A DNA stretch of 64,000 nucleotides from Portulaca oleracea (GCA_029582165.1 CM055872.1:32700261-32764260); one strand, 5' to 3'; counted from the stretch's first letter, positions 1 through 12,291 are shown. Program-made: numbers and translations. The notes: generated by a model not told the origin, from the sequence alone.

Positions 1-710
1 TTCAAATTTATCTCACCTCCCTATCTTATTTCGAGTACCTTTCTTATTACTTCAATTTATAAAATTTTATCCCGAGACTTTAAATTAATATTATTGGGTT
101 TGGTAAGGAGATGATATTAGAAAGTAGAATTAGATTATATATATAGATTGGTCCTTCACAAATAAGTCAATAGCCCACACTCTTTGAATTTCATAACTCA
201 AATACGTTAAATCACACTTGCTCAACTTTTGTCCCCTCAAACTCCTTTCTTCCTCCAACCAACCACTCCCTCCATCGATCCCCTCAGTCTCAGCAAGACC
301 CACACCGACAACCATTGTCGGCTAATGCATCGCGCAACTTCTAGCGCCGACTGGCCACCGTACGACCGTCGGCCGCCGTTGCACCCTCTCCCCCTCCATT
401 CCTCTTGTTCTTGTATTCTTCCCCTTCACTATTGAAAGTATAAACCCTAACCTTTTTAATTCAAATCTGAATTTCATTATTTAATTCACAAATTTAATTG
501 TTTTTCTTTATTATTTTATTTATCAAGTGAATTTTTACTTTGATTAATTAATTTGGTTGTTGTTTGGGTTGAATTAGTGATGAAAATAGTGAATTTTGAG
601 GTATGATGGTTGATATGAACTTGGTTATTGATGGATGATGTATGCATGTTGGTTTTGATACTTGGGATTCTCATAATGTGGAAACATTGCTACTGTCCCA
701 AGGGTGTTCA
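1..710. other. AT-rich stretch, no recognised gene
   Basis: No recognisable coding sequence, RNA gene or complete repeat is visible. A short GC-richer patch (about 300-400) gives a small proline/serine-rich open frame with no domain and no splice context, so I do not call it a gene. Confidence 0.4.
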
Positions 711-1510
711 TGATGTATAATGGGATCAAAGTGATCTCATCACACATGGAAATCAGGATCTTTATGAACAAACATAAGAATCTTCCTCTCTAAGTTCTTA
801 AGGATCTCACGAATTGAATGAAACAAGATAGAATTCAAAAGGATTCAATGGAATGTACCAATGATGATTGATATGAACGAAGATTGAATTTGATAAGGCT
901 TGAGAACTCTTGAAGATACAGACGCACCACTTCAAGAAGATCTTCAACTCTTCCTATCACCAACCAAGCTAGCCAAGCAAGGAATAGAAGAAGAGATTTG
1001 GACGATTCTTCCCTCAAGAACAAACGAATCTAGCAAAAGCTAGAGAGAACCCAAAAGCATGTAGCCTTTAGAAGTTTAGTTTGTATTATTTTGTGAATGA
1101 TTGAATGTCATTACAAAGGCCTCCCAAAGGGTCTATTTATAGTATTCCTAGGCCCCTTGGTCGTGCACTACATCAAGAATACAAGCGTTTCTAGCTTACA
1201 TCATCTATTACAAATATTACATCATAAAGAATCAAAATGTACATAGCTAGAAAGAAACATTGATATCTTGCTCAATTCTTCTCCAATCTTCAAGATTCAA
1301 AAACCATTAGAAAGCTCTTTGAATGATCTATCTTTGACTCCAAGATGACTTTCCCAATAGCTTCATAGATCTTGAGTTACAGAGCAAAGTATCGAATTGC
1401 ACTTGATGTAGTCATTCATTAGTGAGAGAGATGAGAGTGATTGTAGCTCTTCTTCCATGTAAGCTTGTATTTGGTTCCCATAATGTGTATTCGGGACCAA
1501 ATATACATTA
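711..1510 (-). mobile_element. Solo LTR (gypsy-type, minus orientation)
   Basis: Begins TGATGTATAATGG and ends with ATACATTA, so the termini are near-perfect inverted repeats of the TGATGTAT type. Flanks GTTCA (706-710) and GTTTA (1511-1515) look like a 5 bp target-site duplication with one change. On the minus strand it has a TATAAATA-like box (reverse of CTATTTATAG near 1133-1142) and, further along, the motif GTGGTGCGTCTGTATC (reverse of 915-930) shared with other LTRs here. Its minus-strand 3' end matches the end of the 5048-6446 LTR (TTTGATCCCATTATACA). No internal region follows, so it reads as a solo LTR of a related but shorter family. Confidence 0.55.
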
Positions 1511-2368
1511 GTTTATTAGGTAGTTGGTGTTGAATGTGAGCAAAATTAAAAAATTAGAGTTTTAGAAGGAAAAATTAAGCTAGGTGTTCATTGATTTTGT
1601 GTTCAAGGTCTTTACATGTGCTATCCGAGAGAATTGAAGGGTCCCATGACCAAAATATGTTGTGGAAAAGAAGCCTTGTACATTAGCTTTCATGTGGTTT
1701 TGGAAGATTTTGATTTGGAGTTGTATAAATCAAGTTATGACTATTTTACGAAAGGGGTGCTGCATAGATACGGATATTTGGCAGTAAGTTCAAGGTCAGT
1801 TTAGGAACTTGAAAGTACCTTAATGGCTTATTTAGTCTTAATGAAAGTTTTAGAGCATATTTCAAGCTTTCTAAAATGGGGTAATAGGTATCCATTGGAG
1901 ATCGAGGTTAAGAGATGCGAATTCTAGAAATCGACCCGACATTTAAATCGTATTCTAGCTTTTGAAGTTGTTCGGGTTGAGTTAGAAGTTTTGTGAGCGT
2001 ATTTAGATATCGAGGAGGTCTTAATAACTCAAATGATCAGCATGAAAGTTGTAGTATGCTCCGCAATCTTTCCGGAATGGAGTCTTATGCGTCCAACGGA
2101 TGTCGGGGTAATGAGTTATGGCCAGTCAAAATAAGCCCCGTGACCATTTTTAAACAAAAATCGTAAGGTTGTTGTGTCATGCTCAAGTCACTATTTGAGG
2201 TTTTTCCAAGGTTTTTATGAAGTTATGGTCAACATAAGAATTGTAGTATATGGTTCAAGCTTTCCATATACTACTCGCCCTCCAGTATCTGATGTCTATA
2301 TTTTAAATTATAAAATTTTAAAGTTTCACTATCGAACTTTCCTATCTACAGACCAGCCGTCATGTTTG
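1511..2368. other. Unclassified repeat-like sequence
   Basis: No conserved coding domain. The style resembles plant LTR sequence (for example around 2040-2130), but no termini, primer site or second copy is visible. It is interrupted by the MITE at 2383-2736 and continues to about 3490. Confidence 0.25.
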
Positions 2369-2382
2369 CTCATTTTCAAGCC

Positions 2383-2736
2383 AAAAAATTACTTAGAGGT
2401 ACCCTAACTTTTGAAGAAACAATTTTTTGGTACCCTAACTTTTTAAAACTAATTTTGGGGTACCCTTACTTTTAGGATTAGAAATTACTAGGTGAATTTC
2501 CGGCGAAACTCTGATTGATTCAAATCATTTTCGTCCACGAAAACAAAGGGCATTTTCATCCACAAAAACACTTAATCAATTTCCCGCCTAAAACTCATCG
2601 GTGAATTCAAATCATTGGCCGGAAATTCATCTAATTATTTCTAATTCTAAAAGTTAGGGTACCCCAAAATTAGTTTTTAAAAGTTGGGGTACCAGAAAAA
2701 CATTTCACCAAAAGTTAGGGTACCCCTAAGTAATTT
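2383..2736. mobile_element. MITE with about 115 bp terminal inverted repeats
   Basis: The left arm (about 2385-2500) and right arm (about 2625-2736) are long, good reverse complements. Both carry three spaced copies of the word GGTACCCTAACTTTT or its complement. A 14 bp direct repeat, CTCATTTTCAAGCC, flanks the element exactly (2369-2382 and 2737-2750). The transcript would fold into a long hairpin. Fourteen bases is longer than the 8-11 bp usual for hAT and Mutator elements, so part of the duplication may belong to the element ends. No coding capacity. Confidence 0.75.
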
Positions 2737-2750
2737 CTCATTTTCAAGCC

Positions 2751-3489
2751 TTTACACTTATTTTTGGCCTTAACTCTTAACTGGAGAGTTGTAGAACTTA
2801 TTTTTATATTTCCCAAAAATCTTCTTATGAAGTTTTTAGAGGTATAGGGAGGAAGTTATGTCTTCCGTAAATTTACTAAAAATTCTCTAATCTTTTAATT
2901 AAAGTTAACTTCCATTAAATTAATTAGGAGACTCCTTCCTTACCAAGAACCTAACTTAATTCACTTTATTGTTCTTATCTCAAGTGTGGTCCAAGAGGTC
3001 GTTGTTGCTCCCTGTTTGAGTCCAGTTAAGCTTTCAAGTCGCTTTATTTGCGGGTTCAACTTTAAGGTACACATATTGCTTGTACTTTACCCAAACTCAC
3101 TTATTTGAGTTCAAGTAAGCGAGCTTATTAATTTTAATGTGAATAACTAGTGTTCTACATGTTCTCTCATGTAAATATGGCCCCGACCCAAGCTACTTGT
3201 GCCATAGTTCATTACCCAAGGCAATACCTAGCCAGTGTCAACTTAACCTCACAATCTGTTCGGGTATGCACGTACATAGGCTTAGTTCGATGATCGCAAG
3301 CAGGGAACCATCCAGATAATAATAATCCAGCAAGACGGTTTTAAGTGTTGTTTTTTTTATTCTTTTGTTTTTTGTTTTAAAATGAATTGAAATGCGCAAA
3401 ACAAAACTATTTGCTTAAGTTTATTTAACCGTATAGGGGTATGCGTATTGATTTTCGACTCATTTGCGATTTTTTTTAATGTTTTGTTT
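2751..3489. other. Unclassified sequence between MITE and gypsy pol relic
   Basis: No gene seen. It could be the remainder of the LTR of the minus-strand gypsy element that follows, but no TG/CA termini or polypurine tract could be placed. Confidence 0.25.
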
Positions 3490-5047
3490 TAGGCAGAGTT
3501 GCTTATGGTGGCTCTGATTTGTTAATGGAGCTTTCGCACTTCTCTAGCGTTCTCACTCGCATCGAAACATGCCCCCGACTCCAAAGGTAATGGGAGGAGC
3601 TTAATGGGGGTGAGAGGATTCACACCATAACAAGTATCAAAGGGTGAGTGGCTAGTGGCAATGGAAGGAGCTTAGTTGTATGCAAACTTGGCATGATAAA
3701 GTTTGATGTCCCAATCCCGCAAACTCTTGCTCACAAGCCCTCAAAGTAAGGTCGAGAGGGTCTTGTTTATAGTTTCTTTTTGTCCATTGGTTTGGGGATG
3801 GTGGGAGGTGCTGAAAAACAACTTTGTGCCCAAAAGCTTCCAAAGGGATCGCCAAAATTGACTGACAAATTTGGTATCCTTATCTGATACAATGGTCCTC
3901 GGAATGCCATGCAATCTCACGATCTCCTGGAAAAAGATATTAGCAATGCAGGTAGCGTCATCAGTTTTCTCACAAGAAATAAAGTGTCCCATTTTAGAAA
4001 GTTGGTCCACCACTACCATCACCACGTCCTTACCTCAAATAGCCCAGGGAAGAGCCCCAATAAAATCCATGCTTTGATCCACCCAAGGGTCTTTTGGTAT
4101 CGGAAGGGGAGTGTAAAGCCCTTGGTGGAAATAACTCTTCGCATGGTGGCACATGACACACTTTGAGATCACATCGTGCACATCACCCCCCATATTGGGC
4201 TAAAAGAAGTTCTCCTTGATCATATCAATGGTCTTGTTGATGCCGAAGTGACCGGCAAGACCACCACCATGAACATCCTTTACAAGCAACCTCCTCAACG
4301 GGCATATCGGGACACACAACTTGTTCCCCATGAAAAGGAACCCATCCTGGAGCGCATACAATCCACCGCCTCCCTCGAGATGAGGTTTGAAATCCTTATC
4401 CTCCTTGTAGTACTCTTGCATGTGTTGGAAGCCTAGGACCCGAGCTTTCATGATTGATAGTAATGCATGTCTCCGAGAGAGAGCATTAAAAACCACATTT
4501 ATGTTCCCCTTCTTATTATTGGTCATGGATTTAAAGCTCTGGAGGCATACTACCCGTTTGGTATGCCGGCTGTTGAGCTTATATTAGTCGTTCAGTACTT
4601 GACGGCCTCAGGGTCGGAGTAGAGAACGAGTTGATTGGGCCTCAAGTAGCGGGCCCAACGGTCGAGGGCACGAACAAGGGCACAGAACCCTTGTCGCAAG
4701 TGGAGTAGTTCTTCCTCGAACCATTGAGCTTCTCGTTGAAGTAGGCTACGGGGCGTTGATTTTGTATGAGGATGACCCCAATGCCCACTCTACTAGCATC
4801 GAATCAACCTCAAACACTTGCAAGAATTCTAAAAGGGCATGCACCGGAGTTTGGCAAAGCTTGGCCTTAAGCTTCTTAAACGCATCGTCCGCCGACTTGC
4901 TCCACTCAAAGGTACCCTTATTCATACATTCGGTGATGGGAGTCGTAAGGGTGCTAAATCCTTTGATGAGCTCGCGGTAGAAAGAAGTGAGGTTGTGGAA
5001 GCTTCTCACCTCCGTAATGGTGGAGGGAATAGGCCATGGTTGAATAG
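3490..5047 (-). pseudogene. Ty3/gypsy pol relic: RNase H and integrase part
   Basis: Read on the minus strand from 5047 down, the order is the end of reverse transcriptase with RNase H (ITEVRSFHNL, then FEWSKSADDAFKKLK, about 5040-4750), the RNase H end and HHCC-type integrase leader (ALSRRHALL, GHFGINKT, about 4490-4200), the integrase core ([30 protein letters not shown], about 4015-3760), and an integrase C-terminal stretch (YGVNPLTP, about 3640). Several stops and frameshifts break it. It is the downstream half of a pol gene whose upstream half is at 10545-11145; the gypsy array 5048-10532 sits between them. Dead. Confidence 0.85.
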
Positions 5048-6446
5048 TGATGTATTTTAGCCCACACAAAAAACATCCCCAGAGGCCCAATACATTGTCA
5101 AGAATGAAAAGCGAGCTATGGAGGAAAGGTTGAGCATAGAGGCCCATAGGCCCATTCATATGTTGTGCAATTTGTTCCAAGAGGATGTCCAAACATCCTA
5201 TATTGGGCCCAATATCACGCCAAGTCCACGTCCAAGGTCTTTACAAAGTCCAAGTGAAGTTCACATTTTTTATCTTTTGGATGTAACTTAGCTCTATTAG
5301 CTTTTAATTGTTTTAGTGTGATTTATATTATTATTTTGAGTCAAGTAAGGTGTCAAGTAAGTTATAAACATGAGCATCAAGCCAATAGGAGTCTAGATTA
5401 GTCTAGAATATTCTAAGGTTTTCTAGAATATTCTAGAAGGAGTGTGTGTGTGATATAGGCGTGTGGTAGAGTAGCTTAGGCGCCAAGTCTTGCAAATCCT
5501 AGATAGTGTTGGCTTATTTTGCAACTAATCAATCTTGGATTAGGAAAGCCAAGTCCTAAAAAGGATTACTCTCTTTTGTAATTATCTCCCTTTAGGATAA
5601 GGAGTCCTAAACGAAGTTGGAGATAAGATAGATGGTGCCTAGGAGAAGGAGTCTAGATGGCTTGCACGCCAATCTAGTTCACCTCCTTAGTCTTTAGTTG
5701 TCATAAGAGTCTCCCTTAAGGAGGTTAGGAGTAGTATAAATAGCTAGGCTTGTAGCCTCTCAAAGGATCCAACTTTGAATTATGAATACAATCAAGCTTT
5801 TAGCTTACCCCTAGAGTGTTTCGTGACAACCTCGTTGAACTCTTCTATTGTATCTTGGTTTGGCAACCAAGTGGTGAGGAAGAGCTTGATCCCTAAACCT
5901 AGAAGATGTTTCTGTAACTAGGTTTAAGGTCAAGTTAGCCCTAGGGTTTCTTTCTTGTGGTGTTTCTGCATAAAGATAGATCCCTTGAACTATCTTATTA
6001 CCCCTATTCTATCTATCTTAGTTAGAAAACACTAAAGCTATCAACACCTCCCAAATCCCTCTCTCTTAAACGTCCCCACCCTCTCTCTCAAACCCTAATC
6101 ACATCAACTCTCTCCTTTCCCCCACAATCAACGTTCCTCCTTTCCTTTTTCTCTCAAATCTCTCTCAAACTAAGCCTCCCCTCCACAAAGGCGTCACGCC
6201 ACCTCCCAAATAGCCTCCTTATTTCGTTCATCCCTCTCTCACAACCTCCCCAAAGATTCCATCTTTCACAAACCCTAATCCATAATCCCTCATCATTCAT
6301 CCAATCTCACAAAATCTCCCTCCTTTCTTACATGAATCACCCCCCCCCTTTGCCCTAGTTCTCGTGAAGTACCCTATACTTAGATTGGTTGCACGTCATC
6401 CCTTTGATGTGTAATTGATCAAGCCCTAGTTTGATCCCATTATACA
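5048..6446 (+). mobile_element. Gypsy LTR, copy 1
   Basis: Starts TGATGTATTTT and ends near CCCATTATACA, just before a tRNA-iMet primer site. It aligns along its whole length with 8755-10150. It has a TATA-like box (TATAAATAGC near 5735-5745) and two motif copies of the type GTTTCTGTA (5910 and 5957). The exact 3' boundary is uncertain by a few bases because both copies continue into the same internal sequence. Confidence 0.85.
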
Positions 6447-6455
6447 TGATAATTT

Positions 6456-6467
6456 TGGTATCAGAGC
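6456..6467 (+). other. Primer-binding site, tRNA-iMet type
   Basis: TGGTATCAGAGC, complementary to the 3' end of plant initiator methionine tRNA, the usual primer of many plant gypsy and copia elements. It lies about 10 bp after the LTR end and fixes the element orientation as plus. Confidence 0.85.
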
Positions 6468-6551
6468 TTAGGTTTCTTTTAGTGCAACCCTTAAACTCCA
6501 CAAACAGCCCAAACACATCCCCTCCATCCCCAAATTTTTGAAACCCCATCC

Positions 6552-8299
6552 ATGGCTTTAGGAAGAAAAAGCAACGACATCAAGGATACTAATGAACAAC
6601 TATTGCAGGAGAAAACTGAACTGGAGGCACGAGTAGCTTATCTCACTAATCAACTGAAGCGGTACATGAACATTCAGTTTAGAACCCCTAGAGGCGCTGA
6701 AGAAGAGGACTCCCACAACAGTCCTAGCGAAGCTGAGCACCAACACCTTCATCTAGAAGATCACGTCGACCTAGGCGTGAACAGAGAGAAGAAAGACTCA
6801 ACTTTAGGGTGGACATCCTTGAATTCGAAGGTAATCTTGATCCTGAAGTTTTTCTTGACTGGATTAAAACTGTTGAAAGAGTTTTTGACCTAAAAGATGT
6901 TCGTGATAAGAAGAAGGTCAAATAGATTTCTCTTAAATTGTGAAAACATGCTAGTATATGGTGGACTAATCTATAGAAGAAGAGACAACATGTTGGGAAA
7001 GAAAATATCAAAACTTGGGAAAAGATGAAGAAGAAACTCAACTCTAAGTTTCTTGCTGTGAGCTATTTCAAAGATAATTACTTGAAGCTTCAACAACTCT
7101 CCCAAGGGGCCAAAACTGTCGAAGAGTATACAAAAGAATTCGAACACCTTCTATAGAGGTGTGATATGAAAGAAGATGAACATCAAACTCTTGTGAGGTA
7201 TCTTGCTGGTTTGAATGAATGCATAAGGTATGTCGTGGAACTCCAACCTTATGATACTCTTGATGACTTAAGTACTTTGGCTAACAAAGTAGAACAGCAA
7301 AGAAAGAGAAGAGGCAAAGAGGCGTCTAGCAGAAACCCTACTTCACAAAGAACCTCATGCTCGCTTCCAACCTACACTCCACAAAAGAGCCAAACCCACT
7401 CCCATCCGTCCGCCACAAAAACGCCTAACCCTACCCCTCAAACCATTCCTAAATCCATCCCTATTCCACCCATGGATAAAAGAAGGTGCTTTAGGTGTCA
7501 AGGGCTCGGTCACATTGCTTCGGATTGCCCTAACAAGAGAGCCATCACACTGTTGGAATTCCGAAACGCTCTTTTTGAACCCGAACCAACGGATATCAAA
7601 GAAGACCACGCCAACCTCAACGAATCTGAAGAAGATGTCTTGGAAGAACCAGATCTGGGTGAGATGCTAGTTATGAGAAGAATTCTGAATAGCTCTCTAG
7701 TTCGTGAAGATCTGCAACAGCGGGAAGCCATCTTCCATTCTCGTTGTACTGCGCAAGGGAAAGTTTGTTCTTTGATCATTCATGGTGGAAGTTGTACCAA
7801 CGCAGCTTCTCTTACTATGGTGAGCAAGCTTCAACTCCCAACTAGTCCTCATCCCTCGCCATAAACTGTCCAATGGCTCAACCAGGGTAAAGGATTGAAA
7901 GTGGATCAACGCTGCTTGGTAAGCTTTTCTATTGGAAAGTCCTATCAAGAGTCAATCTGGTGTGATGTCCTACCTATGGATGCCTGTCATATTCTGCTTG
8001 GAAGACCATGGTTATTTGACAGGGATGTTACACACAACGGAAGAGCTAATACCTACACACTGATGGTGAACAACAAGAAGGTAACCCTAGCTCCTCTGAA
8101 GGCATCACCAACGACACCTGGGAATGATCAACGCCTCATCACATTCATGATCACTAAACGCCCTGAGTTTAGTGAACAAAAGGAGGTCGTTCCATCAAAC
8201 CCTAACCATGAAGAGCTCACAGAAGGGACCAATCTTGTCGTTACCCACGAGATTCCAGGAGAAGAAGCACCTACAACGCCCTCTCAACATGAGATCTAA
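6552..8299 (+). pseudogene. Ty3/gypsy gag-protease relic
   Basis: The gag start has a coiled-coil-like N-terminus (EQLLQEKTELEARVAYL). After a frameshift near 6740, the gag core follows (DWIKTVERVFDLKD, about 6855; EYTKEFEHL, about 7125; LAGLNECIRY, about 7205). A CCHC zinc knuckle (CFRCQGLGHIASDCP) is at about 7490-7535. The protease region follows, with IIHGGSCTNAAS (about 7775-7810, where the active-site Asp would be expected) and CHILLGRPWL (about 7985-8015). In-frame stops (for example near 6922 and 7154) and the frameshift make it non-functional. It belongs to the element whose LTRs are 5048-6446 and 8755-10150. Confidence 0.85.
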
Positions 8300-8754
8300 A
8301 CTGCAGGAGATCACATGAACCCTACTGCTGATCCAAGGGTTCAAAAGACAGTTGGAGACAAAGCAAAGGGGATGATCAAGAAAGTACTCAGTCCAAGCAC
8401 CCCAATGCTCACAAAGAAGAAAGAAAGTTCGCACTAGGGAACCAACAAGCTTAAATACAGGGTCTCTATCCCTAGAGTTGGAGATCTTAGAAGTGGGTAC
8501 TACATGGTTTGAACCCAAGAAGGGAACATTGAGTTCAAAGCTAAAGGAGGTCTCTTTGAAATGTTAGTCATGCCTTGTGGTCTAACTAACACTCCCTCTC
8601 CTTTTATGAGGCTTATGAAGCAGGTTTTGAAGTCCCCTAGTGGCAAGTGTGTTGTTGTCTACTATGACAAGAAAAGAAAGAAAGTATGGGTCCAAGTGAA
8701 GAAGAAAGCATTCCCTCCAAGTTTGAGGAAAAACTTCCTTCAACAAGGGGGGAA
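8300..8754 (+). pseudogene. Reverse transcriptase stub joined to 3' end and polypurine tract
   Basis: A short RT stretch is visible ([20 protein letters not shown], about 8567-8630, then VVVYYD). It runs straight into a 3'-terminal coding stretch ending NFLQQGG. The polypurine tract AAGGGGGGAA (8745-8754) abuts the TGATGT of the 3' LTR. RNase H and integrase are missing, so most of pol was lost by internal deletion. Confidence 0.75.
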
Positions 8755-10150
8755 TGATGTATTTTGGACCACGCCAAAAACATCCCCAGAGGCCCAATAC
8801 ATTATCAAGAATGAAGAGCGAGCTATGGAGGAAAGGTTGAGCATAGAGGCCCATAGGTCCATTCATATGGTGTGCAGTTTGTTCCAAGAGGATATCCAAA
8901 CATCCTAGATTGGGCCCAATATCACGCCAAGTCCACGTCCAAGGTCTTTACAAAGTCCAAGTGAAGTTCACATTTTTTTATCTTTTGGATGTAACTTAGT
9001 TCTTTTAGCTTTTAATTGTTTTAGTGTGATTTATATTATTATTTTGAGTCATGTAAGGTGTCAAGTAAGTTATAAACTTGAGCATCAAGTCAATAGGAGT
9101 CTAGATTAGTCTAAAATATTCTAAGGTGTTCTAGAATATTCTAGAAGGAGTGTGTGTGTGATATAGGCGTGTGGTAGAGTAGCTTAGGCGCCAAGTCTTG
9201 CAAATCCTAGATAGTGTTGGCTTATTTTGCAACTAATCGATCTTAGATTAGGAAAGTCAAGTCCTAAAAGGATTACTCTCTTTTGTAATTACCTCCCTTT
9301 AGGATAAGGAGTCATAATCCAAGTGGGAGATAAGGTAGATGTGTCTAGGAGAAGGAGTCTAGATGGCTTGCACGCCAATCTAGTTCACCTCCTTAGTCTT
9401 TAGCTGTCATAAGAGTCTCCCTTAAGGAGGTTAGTAGTAGTATAAATAGCTAGCCTTGTAGCCTCTCAAAGGATCCAACTTTGAATTATGAATACAATCA
9501 AGCTTTTAGCTTACCCCTTGATTGTTTCGTGAGAACCTCGTTGATCTCTTCTATTGTATGTTGGTTTGGCAACCAAGTGGTGAGGAAGAGTTTGATCCCT
9601 AAACCTAGAAGATGTTTCTGTAACTAGGTTGAAGGTCAAGTTAGCCCTAGGATTTCTTTCTTGTGGTGTTTCTGTATCAAGATAGATCCCTTAAACTATC
9701 TCACCCATTTTCTATCTATCTTAGTTAGAAAACCCTAAAGCTATCAACACTCCCAAATCCCTCTCTCTTAAACGTCCCCACCCTCTCTCTGAAACCCTAA
9801 TCACGTCAACTCTCTCCTCTCCCCCACAATCAACGTGCCTCCTTTCCTTTTTCTCTCAAATCTCTCTCAAACTAAGCCGCCCCTCCACAAAGGCCTCACG
9901 CCACCTCCCAAATAGCCTCTTTATTTCGTTCATCCCTCTCTCACAACCTCCCCAAAGATTCCATATTTCACAAACCCTAATCCATAATCCCTCATCATTC
10001 ATCCAATCTCACAAAATCTCCCTCCTTTCTTACGTGAATCACCCTTCCCTTTTGCCCTTGTTCTCGTGAAGTACCCTATACTTAGATTGGTTGCACGTCA
10101 CCCCTTTGATGTGTAATTGATCAAGCCCTAGTTTGATCCCATTACATATG
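8755..10150 (+). mobile_element. Gypsy LTR, copy 2
   Basis: Near-identical to 5048-6446 with scattered substitutions and small indels. It starts at TGATGT right after the polypurine tract. It should be the terminal 3' LTR, yet it is followed by another primer site and gag start, so it lies inside a longer tandem array. It carries GTGGTGTTTCTGTATC at 9663-9678. Confidence 0.85.
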
Positions 10151-10157
10151 ATAATTT

Positions 10158-10532
10158 TGGTATCAGAGCTTAGGTTTCTTTGAGTGCAACCCTAAAACTC
10201 CACAAACAGCCCAAACACATCCCCTCCATCCCCAATTTTTCGAAACCCCGTCCATGGCTTCAGGAAGCAAAAGCAACGACAGCAAGGATACTAATGAACA
10301 ACTGTTGCAGGAGAAAACTGAACTGGAGGCACGAGTAGCTTATCTCACTAATCAACTGAAGCGGTACATGAACATTCAGTTTAGAACCCCTAGAGGCGCT
10401 GAAGAAAAGGACTCCCACAACAGTCCTTGTGAAGCTAAGCAGTCCACACATTCCTCTAGAAGATCACGTCGACCTAGGCGTGAACAGAGAGAAGAAAGAC
10501 TCAACTTTAGGGTGAACATCCTTGAACTCTAA
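10158..10532 (+). pseudogene. Second primer site and truncated gag start
   Basis: TGGTATCAGAGC (10158-10169) is followed by a gag start (10254) nearly identical to that at 6552. It keeps the frame that the first copy lost, reading through an Arg-rich stretch (SRRSRRPRREQREERL). It stops abruptly at about 10530, where the minus-strand host pol resumes. Either unequal recombination between LTRs or a truncated second insertion would give this. Confidence 0.75.
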
Positions 10533-10544
10533 ATTATCGCTCTC

Positions 10545-11145
10545 TCACTTAGAGTAGACGAGAATATTGTCAAAGTATACAACCACAAACTTATTGATAT
10601 AGGGCCATATGACCTCATTCATGAGACGCATGTAGGTGCTCAGGGCATTTGAGAGGCCGAAAGGCATAAAGAGCCACTCATAAAACCCACCCTTGGTCTT
10701 GAAGGTCGTTTTCCACAGTCCGCAGGTCGATCTTAGAGAAGATGTGAGAGTCATGCAACTCATCAAGCATGTCGTTTGGCCTCGGTATAGGATACCAGTA
10801 TTTGATGGTGATGTTATTGATAGCTCGACTATCGACGCGCATCCGGTAGGTGCCATCCTTCTTGGGGACCAAGAGAGCGGGCACGGAGCACAGACTCATG
10901 TTTTTCGGAATGAAGCCCCTAGAAATGAGCTTGTCCACTTGGCATTGAAGCTCCTTCGTCTCTTGTGGGTTGCATCGATAGGTTGCCTTGTTGGGAAGAG
11001 GATACTCGTGCATGAGGCCGATCTGGTGTTCGATGCCAAGAATAGGAGGAAGGTCGGGTGGTAGATTTGTTGGAAAGACATATTTGAACTGGGAATTAAA
11101 AAGGGGCTACAAGAGTTGAAAATCTCAATCTCCATACTCATCTCT
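10545..11145 (-). pseudogene. Ty3/gypsy pol relic: reverse transcriptase part
   Basis: Minus strand, reading down from 11145. It shows the RT leader (GIEHQIGL, PLPNKATYR), [29 protein letters not shown], the [18 protein letters not shown] block, and the catalytic region [13 protein letters not shown] (10545-10585), where the usual DD is DN. Stops and frameshifts occur near 10690-10720. It is the upstream half of the pol continued at 5047-3490; roughly 40 codons are missing at the junction. Confidence 0.85.
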
Positions 11146-11329
11146 CATCAATCAAGCCAAAAGGGTTATATCTTCTCGCACTGGGGTGGAGGTTTAATTT
11201 GCTCAAGACTTAGAAACCCCTAAGCTTATGTAGGCCATCCTTTGGATCGGCCTCGAGCCCCTTTGAGTGGCTTGAGAGCGATAACCAACCCCGAAGGCTG
11301 TTAATCGTCCACTTCCTGAGCGTGGTTGG

Positions 11330-12275
11330 TTATTTTGTCATTAAGGAGAGGGTTAGAAGTCACGTTAGGCTTTATTCAGGTGCATCGTGGCCATGACCCA
11401 ACCGTCACGCCCTTGACAATCCTCAGAAAAAATGACATTTGGGAGTGGAATGAACATCGTGCCCGTGACAACCGGAACATGCCCACAGGATTTTTGAAGC
11501 AGGGACATACGTCACGCCCGTGACCCTCTCTATCGCGCCCGTAATCCCGCGTTTAGAGATTTTTGGATCGAAAAATCTCCTGGGGTCATGGCCACGAGCT
11601 CTAGAGTCATGACCACGACCACTCTATGGTCACGACCACAACCAAGAGGTGACCCTGCTATTGACAGTTTTCCTAGAATTCCTCTGAGTAAGGTCATGCC
11701 CATGATGTCGGTGTGGCGACCGCGACACTTCTAGAAATTTCAGCTGTCATGGTCGCGACCTCCCTTTCACTCCCGCGACGATCCTAGAATGTTAGGATTT
11801 TCCCTTCGATTTTCGCCCTTTTGTGTATACCCCCTATTGCCCATTCCTTAATGAAATGTAAAGCCTCCCTAGGAGGTTATTTAATGTATTTAGCTTGGGT
11901 CTTCTGTCATTTGACCCTTAGCTTTCCTCTTCCCTCTTATTGTACTTAACCATTTACAAAGGTTTGGAAGAGGCATTCAATGCTCATCAATACACAAGAT
12001 GAGATTTTTTCTCAAAGTTCTCTCTTCTTCAAAGTCTTTCTTACTTTAACCTCAATCTAATTGTGGAGGTGTTCAAGCCAAATCCTTTGTAGAATTGTGG
12101 TGGTTACAGCCTTTATCAATTCTTGGTGGGTTTGATAGTTCTTGGATGGTGGTTATCCTTTACCCCAAGTTTATATCTAGTGTGGAAGCTTCCTTCCTAG
12201 GATTTGGTTGATGCATTCATCACCATAATCATCAAGTTCATAATGTCAAGCATCTAATCCCACCTTGGCACGCTC
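11330..12275 (+). mobile_element. Gypsy 5' LTR with palindromic word array
   Basis: The 3' end is inferred from a degenerate tRNA-iMet primer site (TGGCATTAGAGC, 12280-12291); the 5' end is uncertain. Between about 11395 and 11790 it carries roughly ten degenerate copies of a palindromic word of the type GTCACG-CC-CGTGAC (perfect at 11511-11524), for example GTCATGACCACGAC and GTGGCGACCGCGAC. Gag of the same element follows at 12799. Confidence 0.5.
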
Positions 12276-12279
12276 CATT

Positions 12280-12291
12280 TGGCATTAGAGC
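12280..12291 (+). other. Degenerate tRNA-iMet primer site
   Basis: TGGCATTAGAGC differs from TGGTATCAGAGC at two positions, both C/T transitions, and is followed by a CAGG as in related gypsy elements. Confidence 0.6.

Noticed and set aside
229..435. Small proline/serine-rich open frame
   Set aside because: No domain, splice signals or neighbouring gene; typical chance frame in a GC-richer patch.
3490..11145. Integrated pararetrovirus
   Set aside because: Domain order RT, RNase H, integrase with LTRs and a tRNA-iMet primer site is that of Ty3/gypsy elements; no movement or coat protein motifs.
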